Source: Oscarella lobularis (Eukaryota; Porifera; Homoscleromorpha; Homosclerophorida; Oscarellidae). Taken from it: a stretch of 64,000 bases of DNA. The notes beneath the pieces are model-generated. The model saw only the letters and a program-made list of their open reading frames with translations, was not told where the DNA came from and searched no databases. The stretch covers positions 1 to 64,000 of the forward strand of contig NC_089193.1 in the NCBI RefSeq assembly GCF_947507565.1, read 5' to 3'. Shown piece after piece: positions 1-9,828 of this stretch (positions are counted from its first letter, which is position 1; every line of letters starts with the position of its first letter). The translations under genes and the position numbers were made by a program.

Positions 1-745
1 ACCCTAACCCTAACCCTAACCCTAACCCTAACCCTAACCCTAACCCTAACCCTAACCCTAACCCTAACCCTAACCCTAACCCTAACCCTAACCCTAACCC
101 TAACCCTAACCCTAACCCTAACCCTAACCCTAACCCTAACCCTAACCCTAACCCTAACCCTAACCCTAACCCTAACCCTAACCCTAACCCTAACCCTAAC
201 CCTAACCCTAACCCTAACCCTAACCCTAACCCTAACCCTAACCCTAACCCTAACCCTAACCCTAACCCTAACCCTAACCCTAACCCTAACCCTAACCCTA
301 ACCCTAACCCTAACCCTAACCCTAACCCTAACCCTAACCCTAACCCTAACCCTAACCCTAACCCTAACCCTAACCCTAACCCTAACCCTAACCCTAACCC
401 TAACCCTAACCCTAACCCTAACCCTAACCCTAACCCTAACCCTAACCCTAACCCTAACCCTAACCCTAACCCTAACCCTAACCCTAACCCTAACCCTAAC
501 CCTAACCCTAACCCTAACCCTAACCCTAACCCTAACCCTAACCCTAACCCTAACCCTAACCCTAACCCTAACCCTAACCCTAACCCTAACCCTAACCCTA
601 ACCCTAACCCTAACCCTAACCCTAACCCTAACCCTAACCCTAACCCTAACCCTAACCCTAACCCTAACCCTAACCCTAACCCTAACCCTAACCCTAACCC
701 TAACCCTAACCCTAACCCTAACCCTAACCCTAACCCTAACCCTAA
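1..745. repeat. Terminal telomere array, (CCCTAA)n
   Basis: About 124 perfect copies of the hexamer run from the first base with no variant unit visible. The G-rich strand (TTAGGG) is the minus strand, so the chromosome end lies to the left and the window reads inward. The array length and its position at base 1 point to a true telomere, not an internal block. TTAGGG is the usual repeat of most animals outside arthropods and nematodes, and also of many fungi and some protists. Confidence 0.98.
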
Positions 746-889
746 GTGCGCAATGAAGAACCTTTCGATTTTTTCAAGTACTTTGGACAGTCTGAAATCG
801 AAATTCGCGCAATTGCCATTAATGATTTTTTGCATGAAGTTGAGAAAAGATTTATCTGGGCGCAACAAGAGTTGCGCAAGCAAGGAGTC
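746..889. other. Telomere-adjacent transition sequence, no gene seen
   Basis: This short non-repetitive stretch joins the telomere to the first subtelomeric satellite. Short open frames exist on both strands but have no recognisable domain and overlap each other, so they are not called as genes. Confidence 0.5.
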
Positions 890-1500
890 ACTGCTTTCCC
901 GTGACAAATTCTTAGCGCACTCACCACTTTCAAAAAGACTTTAAATACCGCACCACACTCAACCACTTTATGACGTCAGATTTCAAAAATTCTCTTTATT
1001 TCGTTTTCCCTTAGCGCACTTGCCTTTCCCGTGACAATTTCTTAGCGCACTCACCACTTTAAAAAAGACTTTAAATACCGGACCACAACCAACCACTTTA
1101 TGACGTCAGATTTTGAAAATTCTCTTTATTTCGTTTCCCCTTAGCGCACTTGCCTTTCCCGTGACAAATTCTTAGCGCACTCACCACTTTAAAAAAGACT
1201 TTAAATACCGGACCACACCCAACCACTTAATGACGTCAGATTTTGAAAATTCCCTTTATTTCGTTTCCCCTTAGCGCATTTGCCTTTTCCGTAACAATTT
1301 CTTAGCGCACTTCCCACTTTCAAAAAGACTTTAAATACCGGACCACAACCAACCACATTATGACGTCAGATTTTGAAAATTCTCTTTATTTCGTTTCTCT
1401 TAGCGCACTTGCCGTTCCGTGACCAATTCTCGGCGCACTCGTCACTTTCAAAAAGACTTTAAATACCTAACATCAACCAACCACTTTGTGACTTCACTTT
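890..1500. repeat. 130-bp subtelomeric satellite, about five units
   Basis: The marker gtgacaa recurs near 901, 1031, 1161, 1291 and 1419, a period of 130 bp with the last unit 2 bp shorter. Each unit contains cttagcgcac, a stretch reading gactttaaataccg, and in most units the 8-bp palindrome TGACGTCA in the form tatgacgtcagat. The final unit is more diverged. No coding potential is visible. The palindrome matches the core of cAMP-response-type (CREB/ATF) binding sites, but no function is shown by the sequence. Confidence 0.9.
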
Positions 1501-1786
1501 TAGAGAAACCACTTTTGGCTAACAACTACAATATAAATTTTTAAATCACTTATAACTAAAAGGGTTTACAAGCAATTTCTTTAAAAACGGCCACTCACCC
1601 AAAAAAATCACCCAAAAAAAGTGACTTTACAAAAACCTTGATAACTTCTTTATACTAAATAATTTGCACAGCAAATATAGGATCAATCGAAAGCTTATTA
1701 AATTTCCTTTTAAATGATGCTATGCATGACGTCATACGTTCAATATTTAAGGAGTTATTAAGGGTCACCCAAGTGGGTACACCTTT
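1501..1786. other. Unique AT-rich spacer
   Basis: Low-complexity, AT-rich sequence between the 130-bp satellite and an interstitial telomere block. It contains one more TGACGTCA near 1728. No gene, RNA or mobile-element terminus is recognisable. Confidence 0.4.
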
Positions 1787-1807
1787 TAACCCTAACCCTA
1801 ACCCTAA
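1787..1807. repeat. Interstitial telomeric repeat
   Basis: Three copies of TAACCC followed by TAA sit directly against the 163-bp segment that begins at 1808. Such short blocks can mark a former chromosome end, or a place where an element attached to telomeric DNA. Confidence 0.9.
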
Positions 1808-1970
1808 GGGCACTACAATGAATTTTCCCGCCCACTTCATCACCTACAACCGTCATAAAACCAAAATCTTAGTCATCACACTCAACATCCTCTGGGGTCC
1901 TTCCTGGTCGGTAGTGGATACAGCGGTTGAGCCAGACTTGCCGTTGTGCATTTCTCTCTCTTTAACCCTA
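1808..1970. repeat. 163-bp duplicated segment, copy 1
   Basis: This segment, from gggcactacaatg to ctttaaccct, is repeated at 11617-11779 with one visible mismatch (cacactc here, catactc there). It begins directly after telomeric TAACCC copies and ends in a TAACCCTA, so both edges touch telomere-like sequence. It lies upstream of the Penelope-like coding region and may be part of that element's 5' end. Confidence 0.9.
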
Positions 1971-2530
1971 CTTGTGGTCTGTGTCCTGCAATCCGCTATC
2001 GATAGGGAACCCCTAGGGAAAAACACCATAAAACATCTAGGGATACCATTGATACCTTATTGGATCTTATATCGCTCAAGAAAGGCCACTCACGTGCATG
2101 GTAAACACCAGCACGTGACGTCAACAAATCCATAGGACCCGCTGCTCTTCCAAAAACACTCTAAATGGGTGTAGAGGACCCTCCCAACCACGCGGGACCT
2201 CCTGGAATTTTAGAGTAACCATCCCTAAAGGGGTAAAACCAGTCCCCACACCCTTGTGTGTTTACGAACCCCGCCCCTTGGCAACCCCACTATTAACACC
2301 TCACCGAAACGGTGTACCATTCATGGAAGGCTTCACGAATTTGGCTGTAAAAATTTGCCGACGTAGTCGCTTCGTCCTAATGCGTTCGGGCGAAAAGCGG
2401 CATCGACGGCGCGATCCCAAGCCTAAAATTTAAATTCACACTCAAAAAACATATATAAACCACAAATTTTGTGTGAAACGATTCATTGGCACTGACGAAG
2501 TCGAATACGACGAAACCCGGGTCTGCCACA

Positions 2531-2998
2531 ATGAATCTCGCAGAGAAATTGTCGTCCCAAGACGACGACTCAATGGACGTCGCATTAAGCGAATACATCG
2601 CGATGCAGGAGGACTCCCTGCTGGACGATAACGCAACAGAGGGGGGATCGAAGGATCCCCCCAAAGGTAGAGAAAAGGAGCTACCACCGTCGACCGACGG
2701 TGAGTCATCTCCTGAATATCCTCCCCTACGGGAAAGACAACGGGCCACAGCGCCAACTAAACATATTCGAAAATCCCAAAATCTATCTCCATCTACAGAT
2801 GCACTCGATGAGTTTATTAAACGACGCAATTTTGGAGCCCTTCTGGACAACCTTCTCGAAAAGAAGCTCCAGAGGTACTTCAAAGAAAAGTTCGACGACG
2901 ACGGACCGCCGCCGCCACGTCCACCCCCCCCCCGGAACCACTTGCCGCGTCCACGCCGACGCCGTCCGCAAGTGATCGCGAAAATATTCTCGATTTAG
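2531..2998 (+). CDS. N-terminal part of Penelope-like ORF, upstream of frameshift
   Basis: The first good ATG is at 2531, in the context cacaatga; the frame is open further upstream to a TTG at 2486 but without another ATG. The product is acidic at first (a QDDDS segment), then charged, with a basic, possibly helical stretch near EKKLQRYFKEKF, and ends in a proline-rich tail coded by the ccg/ccc-rich region around 2905-2935. No known domain is recognised. The frame stops at a TAG at 2996-2998. In the frame used by the large ORF downstream, the sequence is also open and sensible from the C run onward. A net change of one base (one more C, or two fewer) in the run at 2924-2933 would join the two into one ORF of roughly 1120 codons. 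This is either a real mutation or a homopolymer error in the assembly. Confidence 0.6.
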   Translation: MNLAEKLSSQDDDSMDVALSEYIAMQEDSLLDDNATEGGSKDPPKGREKELPPSTDGESSPEYPPLRERQRATAPTKHIRKSQNLSPSTDALDEFIKRRNFGALLDNLLEKKLQRYFKEKFDDDGPPPPRPPPPRNHLPRPRRRRPQVIAKIFSI

Positions 2999-3009
2999 CG
3001 GCGTTCCAA

Positions 3010-5895
3010 GTGCAAACGGGCGCCGCACTTACAAAAGCGGAAATGCGCTTAACGGAACATAGAAAATACGCGCAAACAGGTCATCCCCCTCGAGGGATGA
3101 CTTGCACGCTAAACATCAACCCCTTCAGACCGCGCGACACATCCATCTTGGACATTCTCGCACAAATAAAAAAGGAATACCAGCAAAGTCTCCTCGACTC
3201 GCTGGTGACACACTACACGCGGGTAGTGGAAATGTTGGAGGAGGATCAGGTACGCGCCGCTGATCGGGAGCACGTGCTCCGCGAACGATTCGGCGGAGAT
3301 CCGATCTGGGACGAGTTTGATCGAATCGTTACCGACGGCCAGGTTGACTCGGAGCGACAGGCGTCCTCCCTGTTCACTCGAGCCAACCGGAAACGCAACG
3401 CGGAAGGTATACTCTCTATAAATCCTATATCTCCCCCAAAACGGTCCTTACCTACACGCAGGCCGAAAACGAGGAGGGGAAGAAAACGCTGTAGACGGAA
3501 AATCCGGCCGCAACGTCAGAGGGCGCGCAAAGCGCCAGAAGTAAAAAATAGACGACTCTGCCGCTTGCGAGCTCGAATCTATGAAATAAAGAAACATATC
3601 AAAATGAGCACTGTTGTTAATCTCTCACAGCGCGTGTTAACTACTCACGAACACTCCATTCTACACAAGGGCCTCTCCTTTTGTCCCACCCCACTACGAC
3701 CCTCGAAGCGACACCTCCTTACCTCTGTACGAGCTTTCGTACGGAAGGTCCGCTTACAATACTATTTCACGCACCAAAATCCAATGAATAACTCCAATCC
3801 GAGACACCCGTATAAACCAAAATCTTCTTTTAATATTAACAAGGTGAGAAATACTAAATTGGAAGGGTTTATTACGGCTTTACAAAGCCATGTATTGGCA
3901 CTAAAACCTAAACGACCTCGAAATAACGTAACGCCTGCGGAACGGCAGGCACTGAAGGCGCTAGCATCATACAAGGACATAATAATCAAAAAGGCAGATA
4001 AAGGATCCTGCATTGTGGTTGAAGATACCTTCAACTACAAAAAGGCTGGATACAATCATCTACAAGACTTGCATGTCTACCAACCAATCAGGGAGGACCC
4101 CACCCCTGCAATTGTACTCGAAATCAATAACGCAATTGAACACTTCTACAAACACGGGCCTCTTGACTACCATACTCGACAGCATTTAATCCAAAAACCT
4201 GACGAAGTTAGGACCCAACTCTTATATTTTCTGAAAAAATTGCATAAGAACCCACATGGGGTCAGACCCATCTGTAGTGGGTCAGGGGGTCCAACAGAAC
4301 TAATATCAGCTCTGGTTGACTCCTATCTCTCGCCCATCGTCAAAAAACAACCTAGCTATATAAGAGATAGCTCCCACCTAATTAAAATGCTGGAAACACT
4401 AATCCTACCTCAAAATGTCTTACTCGTTTCACTCGATGTCACTGCACTCTATCCATCAATCCCCCAAGATGAAGCAATTGAAGTTTGTGCTTCCTTTGCC
4501 CAAAAGGAATACAACGATCCAGGGGTGACCAACATGATTCGAATATTCCTATATCACATCCTTAAAAATAACGCCTTCCTATTTAATAATCACCCTTACC
4601 TTCAATTAAGGGGAACGGCTATGGGCACCCGAACCGCCCCGTCCCTCGCTAACCTCTTCATGGCGAATTTTGAACAAAAATTCCTGGAAACACAAAATCT
4701 AAAACCACTTAATTATTTTCGCTTTATTGATGATATTCTGCTATTCTGGCCTCACCCACAGGAACAATTTGACAGCTTCATGCGTGACCTAAATAGCTTT
4801 CATCCCACCATAAAATTCACCCACGCAGCAAGCACCCAAGAGACTACATTCCTAGACATTGATATCTTTAAAGGAGATCGCTTTCTAAATAGCGGAATCC
4901 TAGACATAAAAACACATATCAAGCAAACGAACAAATTCCAATATCTCTATCACACCTCGTCTCATCCTAAAGCAATGAAAACAAGCGTAGTAAAAGGCGA
5001 ACTTCACCGATTCCTACGCTCAACATCAGACAAACAAACATTTCTACAAACTCAAGAGAAACAAAAAATCAGATTCAGAAATAGAGGCTATCCTCTACCC
5101 CTATTACAGCAAATAAATCAAGAATTCCCTTTTGAACGTCGTACACAACTAATTGCAAAGATCCCTGACATAAGCAACGCACCGGATATTACCCCACAAG
5201 GAACACAGCCACCACTAACCTTGGTTATGCCGTATGACCCTTGGTTCCCCACAATCAGAAGCACAATCCACCGGCTATGGAACCGCATAGCGGAGGATGA
5301 CGTGCTAAAACAGGTATTCCCTACCCGGCCTAAAATCGCCTACAAACGCACTAAGAACCTTAGTGACACCCTGGTGAGAGCTAAACTCCCGACAACCAAC
5401 ACCGTACGCACAACCACAACCTTACTCACCCCATCACCAACCCTCCCCACCAGCGATACTGCTATTCGACCATGCACGAAAAACAATTGCAAATGCTGCC
5501 ATAATCTTCGACAAAGAACCGAGATCACTAGCTACGCTAACAATAAACGCTTCCCAGTGGAAGGTGAATACACGTGCACTACAACACACGTTATTTACAT
5601 GTTGGAATGCCCAATCTGTGGGAAACAATACGTGGGACAAACCACTGGCACGATTGCTGAACGATTACGACGCCACCGCCTTCATTTCCACCAACACCGC
5701 ACCCTCCACCTCTACAAACATTTCCACGACCATGGGTGGACATCCTTCGATAATATGTGGATACAGCCCATTGACTATGTTCCAAACGATGCGTATGATC
5801 TAAGCCATTTGGAACAACAATGGATAACACGGCTGGGTACACGTAAACCAAGGGGACTAAATGCCAAGGATGAACGGTTATGGGTTATAGTCTGA
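3010..5895 (+). CDS. Penelope-like reverse transcriptase with GIY-YIG endonuclease
   Basis: Residues are counted from the GTG at 3010, which is not a believable start: the frame is open upstream to the C run near 2930. An N-terminal charged region is followed near residue 199 by a block with NLS, LTxxE and KGLxFxPTP, typical of the Penelope class. The RT core has FLKKLHK and RPICS motifs, motif A with Asp near 476 (SLDVTALYPSIP), motif B near 535 (GTAMGTRTAPSLANLFM) and the catalytic FIDD near 572. A Cys/His cluster of form CX4CXCCH lies near 822. The GIY-YIG nuclease follows, with IYM near 862, YVGQT near 874, an arginine-rich helix, a conserved Glu near 935 and a closing GLN. The order RT, zinc-binding cluster, GIY-YIG fits endonuclease-bearing Penelope-like elements. 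All key residues are present, so the enzyme part looks intact although the N-terminus is frameshifted. Confidence 0.9.
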   Translation: MQTGAALTKAEMRLTEHRKYAQTGHPPRGMTCTLNINPFRPRDTSILDILAQIKKEYQQSLLDSLVTHYTRVVEMLEEDQVRAADREHVLRERFGGDPIWDEFDRIVTDGQVDSERQASSLFTRANRKRNAEGILSINPISPPKRSLPTRRPKTRRGRKRCRRKIRPQRQRARKAPEVKNRRLCRLRARIYEIKKHIKMSTVVNLSQRVLTTHEHSILHKGLSFCPTPLRPSKRHLLTSVRAFVRKVRLQYYFTHQNPMNNSNPRHPYKPKSSFNINKVRNTKLEGFITALQSHVLALKPKRPRNNVTPAERQALKALASYKDIIIKKADKGSCIVVEDTFNYKKAGYNHLQDLHVYQPIREDPTPAIVLEINNAIEHFYKHGPLDYHTRQHLIQKPDEVRTQLLYFLKKLHKNPHGVRPICSGSGGPTELISALVDSYLSPIVKKQPSYIRDSSHLIKMLETLILPQNVLLVSLDVTALYPSIPQDEAIEVCASFAQKEYNDPGVTNMIRIFLYHILKNNAFLFNNHPYLQLRGTAMGTRTAPSLANLFMANFEQKFLETQNLKPLNYFRFIDDILLFWPHPQEQFDSFMRDLNSFHPTIKFTHAASTQETTFLDIDIFKGDRFLNSGILDIKTHIKQTNKFQYLYHTSSHPKAMKTSVVKGELHRFLRSTSDKQTFLQTQEKQKIRFRNRGYPLPLLQQINQEFPFERRTQLIAKIPDISNAPDITPQGTQPPLTLVMPYDPWFPTIRSTIHRLWNRIAEDDVLKQVFPTRPKIAYKRTKNLSDTLVRAKLPTTNTVRTTTTLLTPSPTLPTSDTAIRPCTKNNCKCCHNLRQRTEITSYANNKRFPVEGEYTCTTTHVIYMLECPICGKQYVGQTTGTIAERLRRHRLHFHQHRTLHLYKHFHDHGWTSFDNMWIQPIDYVPNDAYDLSHLEQQWITRLGTRKPRGLNAKDERLWVIV

Positions 5896-6172
5896 CCCAT
5901 GTGAATGGAGTACTTCCTTGTGATTTATTTAACATCGTAAATTACAACCTTAAATGCAGAACGTGGTAGGGAAATATAAATACAGGTTAAACATCAACGC
6001 CTATGTCTCCACTCTAATTAACGTTTATCACACCTATAAGCACATGAAAATCTTCAGAATATTTATCACCAATATTAAACAGTGGTAAGCCAGTTCCCCG
6101 CCTACCCCGCGAATTTTGTTTTCCCATCCCCTAATCCCAATCCTTACCGATGGCATGTCTGATCCTCCTTCT

Positions 6173-6215
6173 CCCCCCCCCCCCCCCCCCCCCCCCCCCT
6201 TTTTTTTTTTTTTTT
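6173..6215. repeat. Homopolymer tract, about 27 C then 16 T
   Basis: A pure C run is followed without a break by a pure T run just after the Penelope-like element. The minus strand reads A16 then G27, so the tract is entirely purine on one strand. It may be the element's 3' tail or an unrelated expansion. The exact length is likely to be unreliable in any assembly. Confidence 0.85.
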
Positions 6216-6257
6216 GGGTCCCTGTTCGTCCTTGTCCTTGTGTTTTCCAGCCTGCCT

Positions 6258-9200
6258 CTAAAGTACTAAATTAACATATATTACTCACCATACATTCGTC
6301 GATCATCGTCCCCTCGTGTACAAAATCCACCTCCCCTCTCCATTGCATGTTGATCCCTTCCGTTCGTCGTTCCATTCGCAATCCCCTAAAGATAAAACAT
6401 TAGAAAAGAATCTGAAGTACTAAACTAACCTATATTACTCACCATACATTCGTCGATCATCGTCCCCTCGTGTAGAAAATCCTCCTCCTTTCTCCATGGC
6501 ATGTTGATCCCTTCCGTTCGTCGTTCCATTCGCGTTCCCCTAAAGATAAAACATTAGAAGAGAATCTAAAATGCTAAACTAACCTATATTACTCACCACA
6601 CATTCGTCGATCCTCGTCCCCTCGTGTAGAAAATCCACCTTCCCTCTCCATTGCATGTTGATCCCTTCCGTTCGTCGTTCCATTTGCGTTCCCCTAAAGA
6701 TAAAACATTAGAAAAGAATCTAAAATACTAAACTAACCTATATTACTCACCACACATTCGTTGATCCTCGTCCCCTCGTGTAGAAAATCCACCTTCCCTC
6801 TCCATTGCATGTTGATCCCTTCCATTCGTCGTTCCATTCGCGGTCCCTAAAGATAAAACATTAGAAATGAATCTAAAATACTAAACTAACCTATATTACT
6901 CACCACACATTCGCCGATCATCGTCCCCTCGTGTAGAAAATCCACCTTCCCTCTCCATTGCATGTTGATCCCTTCAATTCGTCGTTCCATTCGCGATCCC
7001 CTAAAGATAAAACATTAGAAAAGAATCTAAAATACTAAACTAACCTATATTACTCACCATATATTCGTCGATCATCGTCCCCTCATGTAGAAAATCCTCC
7101 TCCTTTCTCCATGGCATGTGGATCCCTTCCGTTCGTCGTTCCATTCGCGTTCCCCTAAAGATAAAACATTAGAAGAGAATCTAAAATGCTAAACTAACCT
7201 ATATTACTCACCATACATTCGTCGATCTTCGTCCCCTCGTGTAGAAAATCCATCTTCCCTCTCCATTGCATGTTGATCCCTTCCATTCGTCGTTCCATTC
7301 GCGTTCCCCTAAAGATAAAACATTAGAAAAGAACCTAAAATACTAAACTAACCTACATTACTCACCATACATTCGTCGATCCTCGTCCCCTCGTGTAGAA
7401 AATCCACCTTCCCTCTCCATTGCATGTTGATCCCTTCCGTTCGTCGTTCCATTTGCGTTCCCCTAAAGATAAAACATTAGAAAAGAATCTAAAATACTAA
7501 ACTAACCTATATTACTCACCACACATTCGTTGATCCTCGTCCCCTCGTGTAGAAAATCCACCTTCCCTCTCCATTGCATGTTGATCCCTTCCATTCGTCG
7601 TTCCATTCGCGGTCCCTAAAGATAAAACATTAGAAATGAATCTAAAATACTAAACTAACCTATATTACTCACCACACATTCGCCGATCATCGTCCCCTCG
7701 TGTAGAAAATCCACCTTCCCTCTCCATTGCATGTTGATCCCTTCAATTCGTCGTTCCATTCGCGATCCCCTAAAGATAAAACATTAGAAAAGAATCTAAA
7801 ATACTAAACTAACCTATATTACTCACCATACATTCGTCGATCATCGTCCCCTCATGTAGAAAATCCTCCTCCTTTCTCCATGGCATGTGGATCCCTTCCG
7901 TTCGTCGTTCCATTCGCGTTCCCCTAAAGATAAAACATTAGAAGAGAATCTAAAATGCTAAACTAACCTATATTACTCACCATACATTCGTCGATCTTCG
8001 TCCCCTCGTGTAGAAAATCCATCTTCCCTCTCCATTGCATGTTGATCCCTTCCATTCGTCGTTCCATTCGCGTTCCCCTAAAGATAAAACATTAGAAAAG
8101 AACCTAAAATACTAAACTAACCTACATTACTCACCATACATTCGTCGATCCTCGTCCCCTCGTGTAGAAAATCCACCTTCCCCCTCCATTGCACGTTGAT
8201 CCCTTCCATTCGTCGTTCCATTCGCGGTCCCCTAAAGATAAAACATTAGAAATGAATCTAAAATACTAAACTAACCTATATTACTCACCACACATTCGCC
8301 GATCATCGTCCCCTCGTGTAGAAAATCCACCTTCCCTCCCCATTGCATGTTGATCCCTTCCATTCGTCGTTCCATTCGCGATCCCCTAAAGATAAAACAT
8401 TAGAAAAGAATCTAAAATACTAAACTAACCTATATTACTCACCATACATTCGTCGATCATCGTCCCCTCGTGTTGAAAATCCTCCTCCTTTCTCCATTGC
8501 ATGTTGATCCCTTCCGTTCGTCGTTCCATTCGCGATCCCCTAAAGATAAAACATTAGAAAAGAATCTAAAATACTAAACTAACCTATATTACTCACCACA
8601 CATTCGTCGATCATCGTCCCCTCGTGTAGAAAATCCACCTTCCCTCTCCATTGCATGTTGATCCCTTCCATTCGTCGTTCCATTCGCGATCCCCTAAAGA
8701 TAAAACATTAGAAAAGAATCTAAAATACTAAACTAACCTATATTACTCACCATACATTCGTCGATCATCGTCCCCTCGTGTAGAAAATCCTCCTCCTTTC
8801 TCCATGGCATGTTGATCCCTTCCATTCGTCGTTCCATTCGCGGTCCCCTAAAGATAAAACATTAGAAATGAATCTAAAATACTAAACTAACCTATATTAC
8901 TCACCACACATTCGTCGATCATCGTCCCCTCGTGTAGAAAATCCACCTTCCCTCTCCATTGCATGTTGATCCCTTCCATTCGTCGTTCCATTCGCGATCC
9001 CCTAAAGATAAAACATTAGAAAAGAATCTAAAATACTAAACTAACCTATATTACTCACAATACATTCGTCGATCATCGTCCCCTCGTGTAGAAAATCCTC
9101 CTCCTTTCTCCATGGCATGTTGATCCCTTCCGATCGTCGTTCCATTCGCGTTCCCCTAAAGATAAAACATTAGAAAAGAATCTAAAATGCTAAACTAACC

Positions 9201-9828
9201 TATATTACTCACCATACATTCGTCGATCTTCGTCCCCTCGTGTAGAAAATCCATCTTCCCTCTCCATTGCATGTTGATCCCTTCCATTCGTCGTTCCATT
9301 CGCGTTCCCCTAAAGATAAAACATTAAAAATGAATCTAAAATACTAAACTAACCTATATTACTCACCATACATTCATTGATCCTCGTCCCCTCGTGTAGA
9401 AAATCCTCCTCCTTTCTCCATGGCATGTTGATCCCTTCCATTCGTCGTTCCATTCGCGGTCCCCTAAAGATAAAACATTAGAAATGAATCTAAAATACTA
9501 AACTAACCTATATTACTCACCACACATTCGCCGATCATCGTCCCCTCGTGTAGAAAATCCACCTTCCCTCTCCATTGCATGTTGATCCCTTCCATTCGTC
9601 GTTCCATTCGCGATCCCCTAAAGATAAAACATTAGAAAAGAATCTAAAATACTAAACTAACCTATATTACTCACCATACATTCGTCGATCATCGTCCCCT
9701 CGTGTAGAAAATCCTCCTCCTTTCTCCATGGCATGTTTATCCCTTCCGTTCGTCGTTCCATTCGCGTTCCCCTAAAGATAAAACATTAGAAAAGAATCTA
9801 AAATGCTAAACTATCCTATATTACTCAC
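6258..9828 (-). repeat. Satellite A: 154-bp array of exon/micro-intron-like units
   Basis: About 23 units repeat with a period of 153-154 bp; the marker taaactaacc is at 6421, 6575, 6729, 6882 and so on to 9807. Read on the minus strand, each unit holds a 97-nt segment bounded by an acceptor-like TTTTATCTTTAG and a donor-like ATG/GTGAGTAATA, then 57 nt that include CTAAT about 18 nt before the AG, resembling a branch point. One clear example is 9675-9771. The 97-nt segment contains GGGAACGCGAATGGAACG and GGAAGGGATCAAC. Two of its frames are open, but the third has TGA in most units, and 97 is not a multiple of three, so a fully spliced chain would hit stops. The array lies directly downstream of the module at 9829-10620 on the same strand. 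It could be an exonised satellite in a noncoding RNA or a decayed exon array. Confidence 0.75.
6600..8140. repeat. Higher-order 769-bp (five-unit) duplication inside satellite A
   Basis: Diagnostic variants recur 769 bp apart: cattcgttgatcctcg near 6755 and 7524, atggcatgtgg near 7111 and 7880, and gtcgatcttcg near 7220 and 7989. Two consecutive blocks of five units were therefore copied together, with few changes since. This is the usual signature of unequal exchange within an array. Confidence 0.8.

Larger units (their letters stand above)
1808..6172 (+). mobile_element. Penelope-like retroelement with C-terminal GIY-YIG nuclease
   Basis: The coding frames at 2531-5895 give a Penelope-class reverse transcriptase followed by a GIY-YIG endonuclease. 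The outer limits are uncertain: the left limit is set where the telomeric repeats end, and the right limit where the poly-C/poly-T tract begins. No long terminal repeats or target duplication were identified. Its 5' end faces the telomere. The frame is broken once, at a run of ten C (2924-2933). Penelope-like elements copy themselves by target-primed reverse transcription, and members lacking the nuclease can attach at telomeres. This one keeps the nuclease. The leader 1808-2530 and the trailer 5896-6172 have no coding features. Confidence 0.85.

Noticed and set aside
1722-2135. 137-codon plus-strand frame in the leader of the Penelope-like element
   Set aside because: It spans telomeric repeats and the duplicated segment, and no domain is visible.
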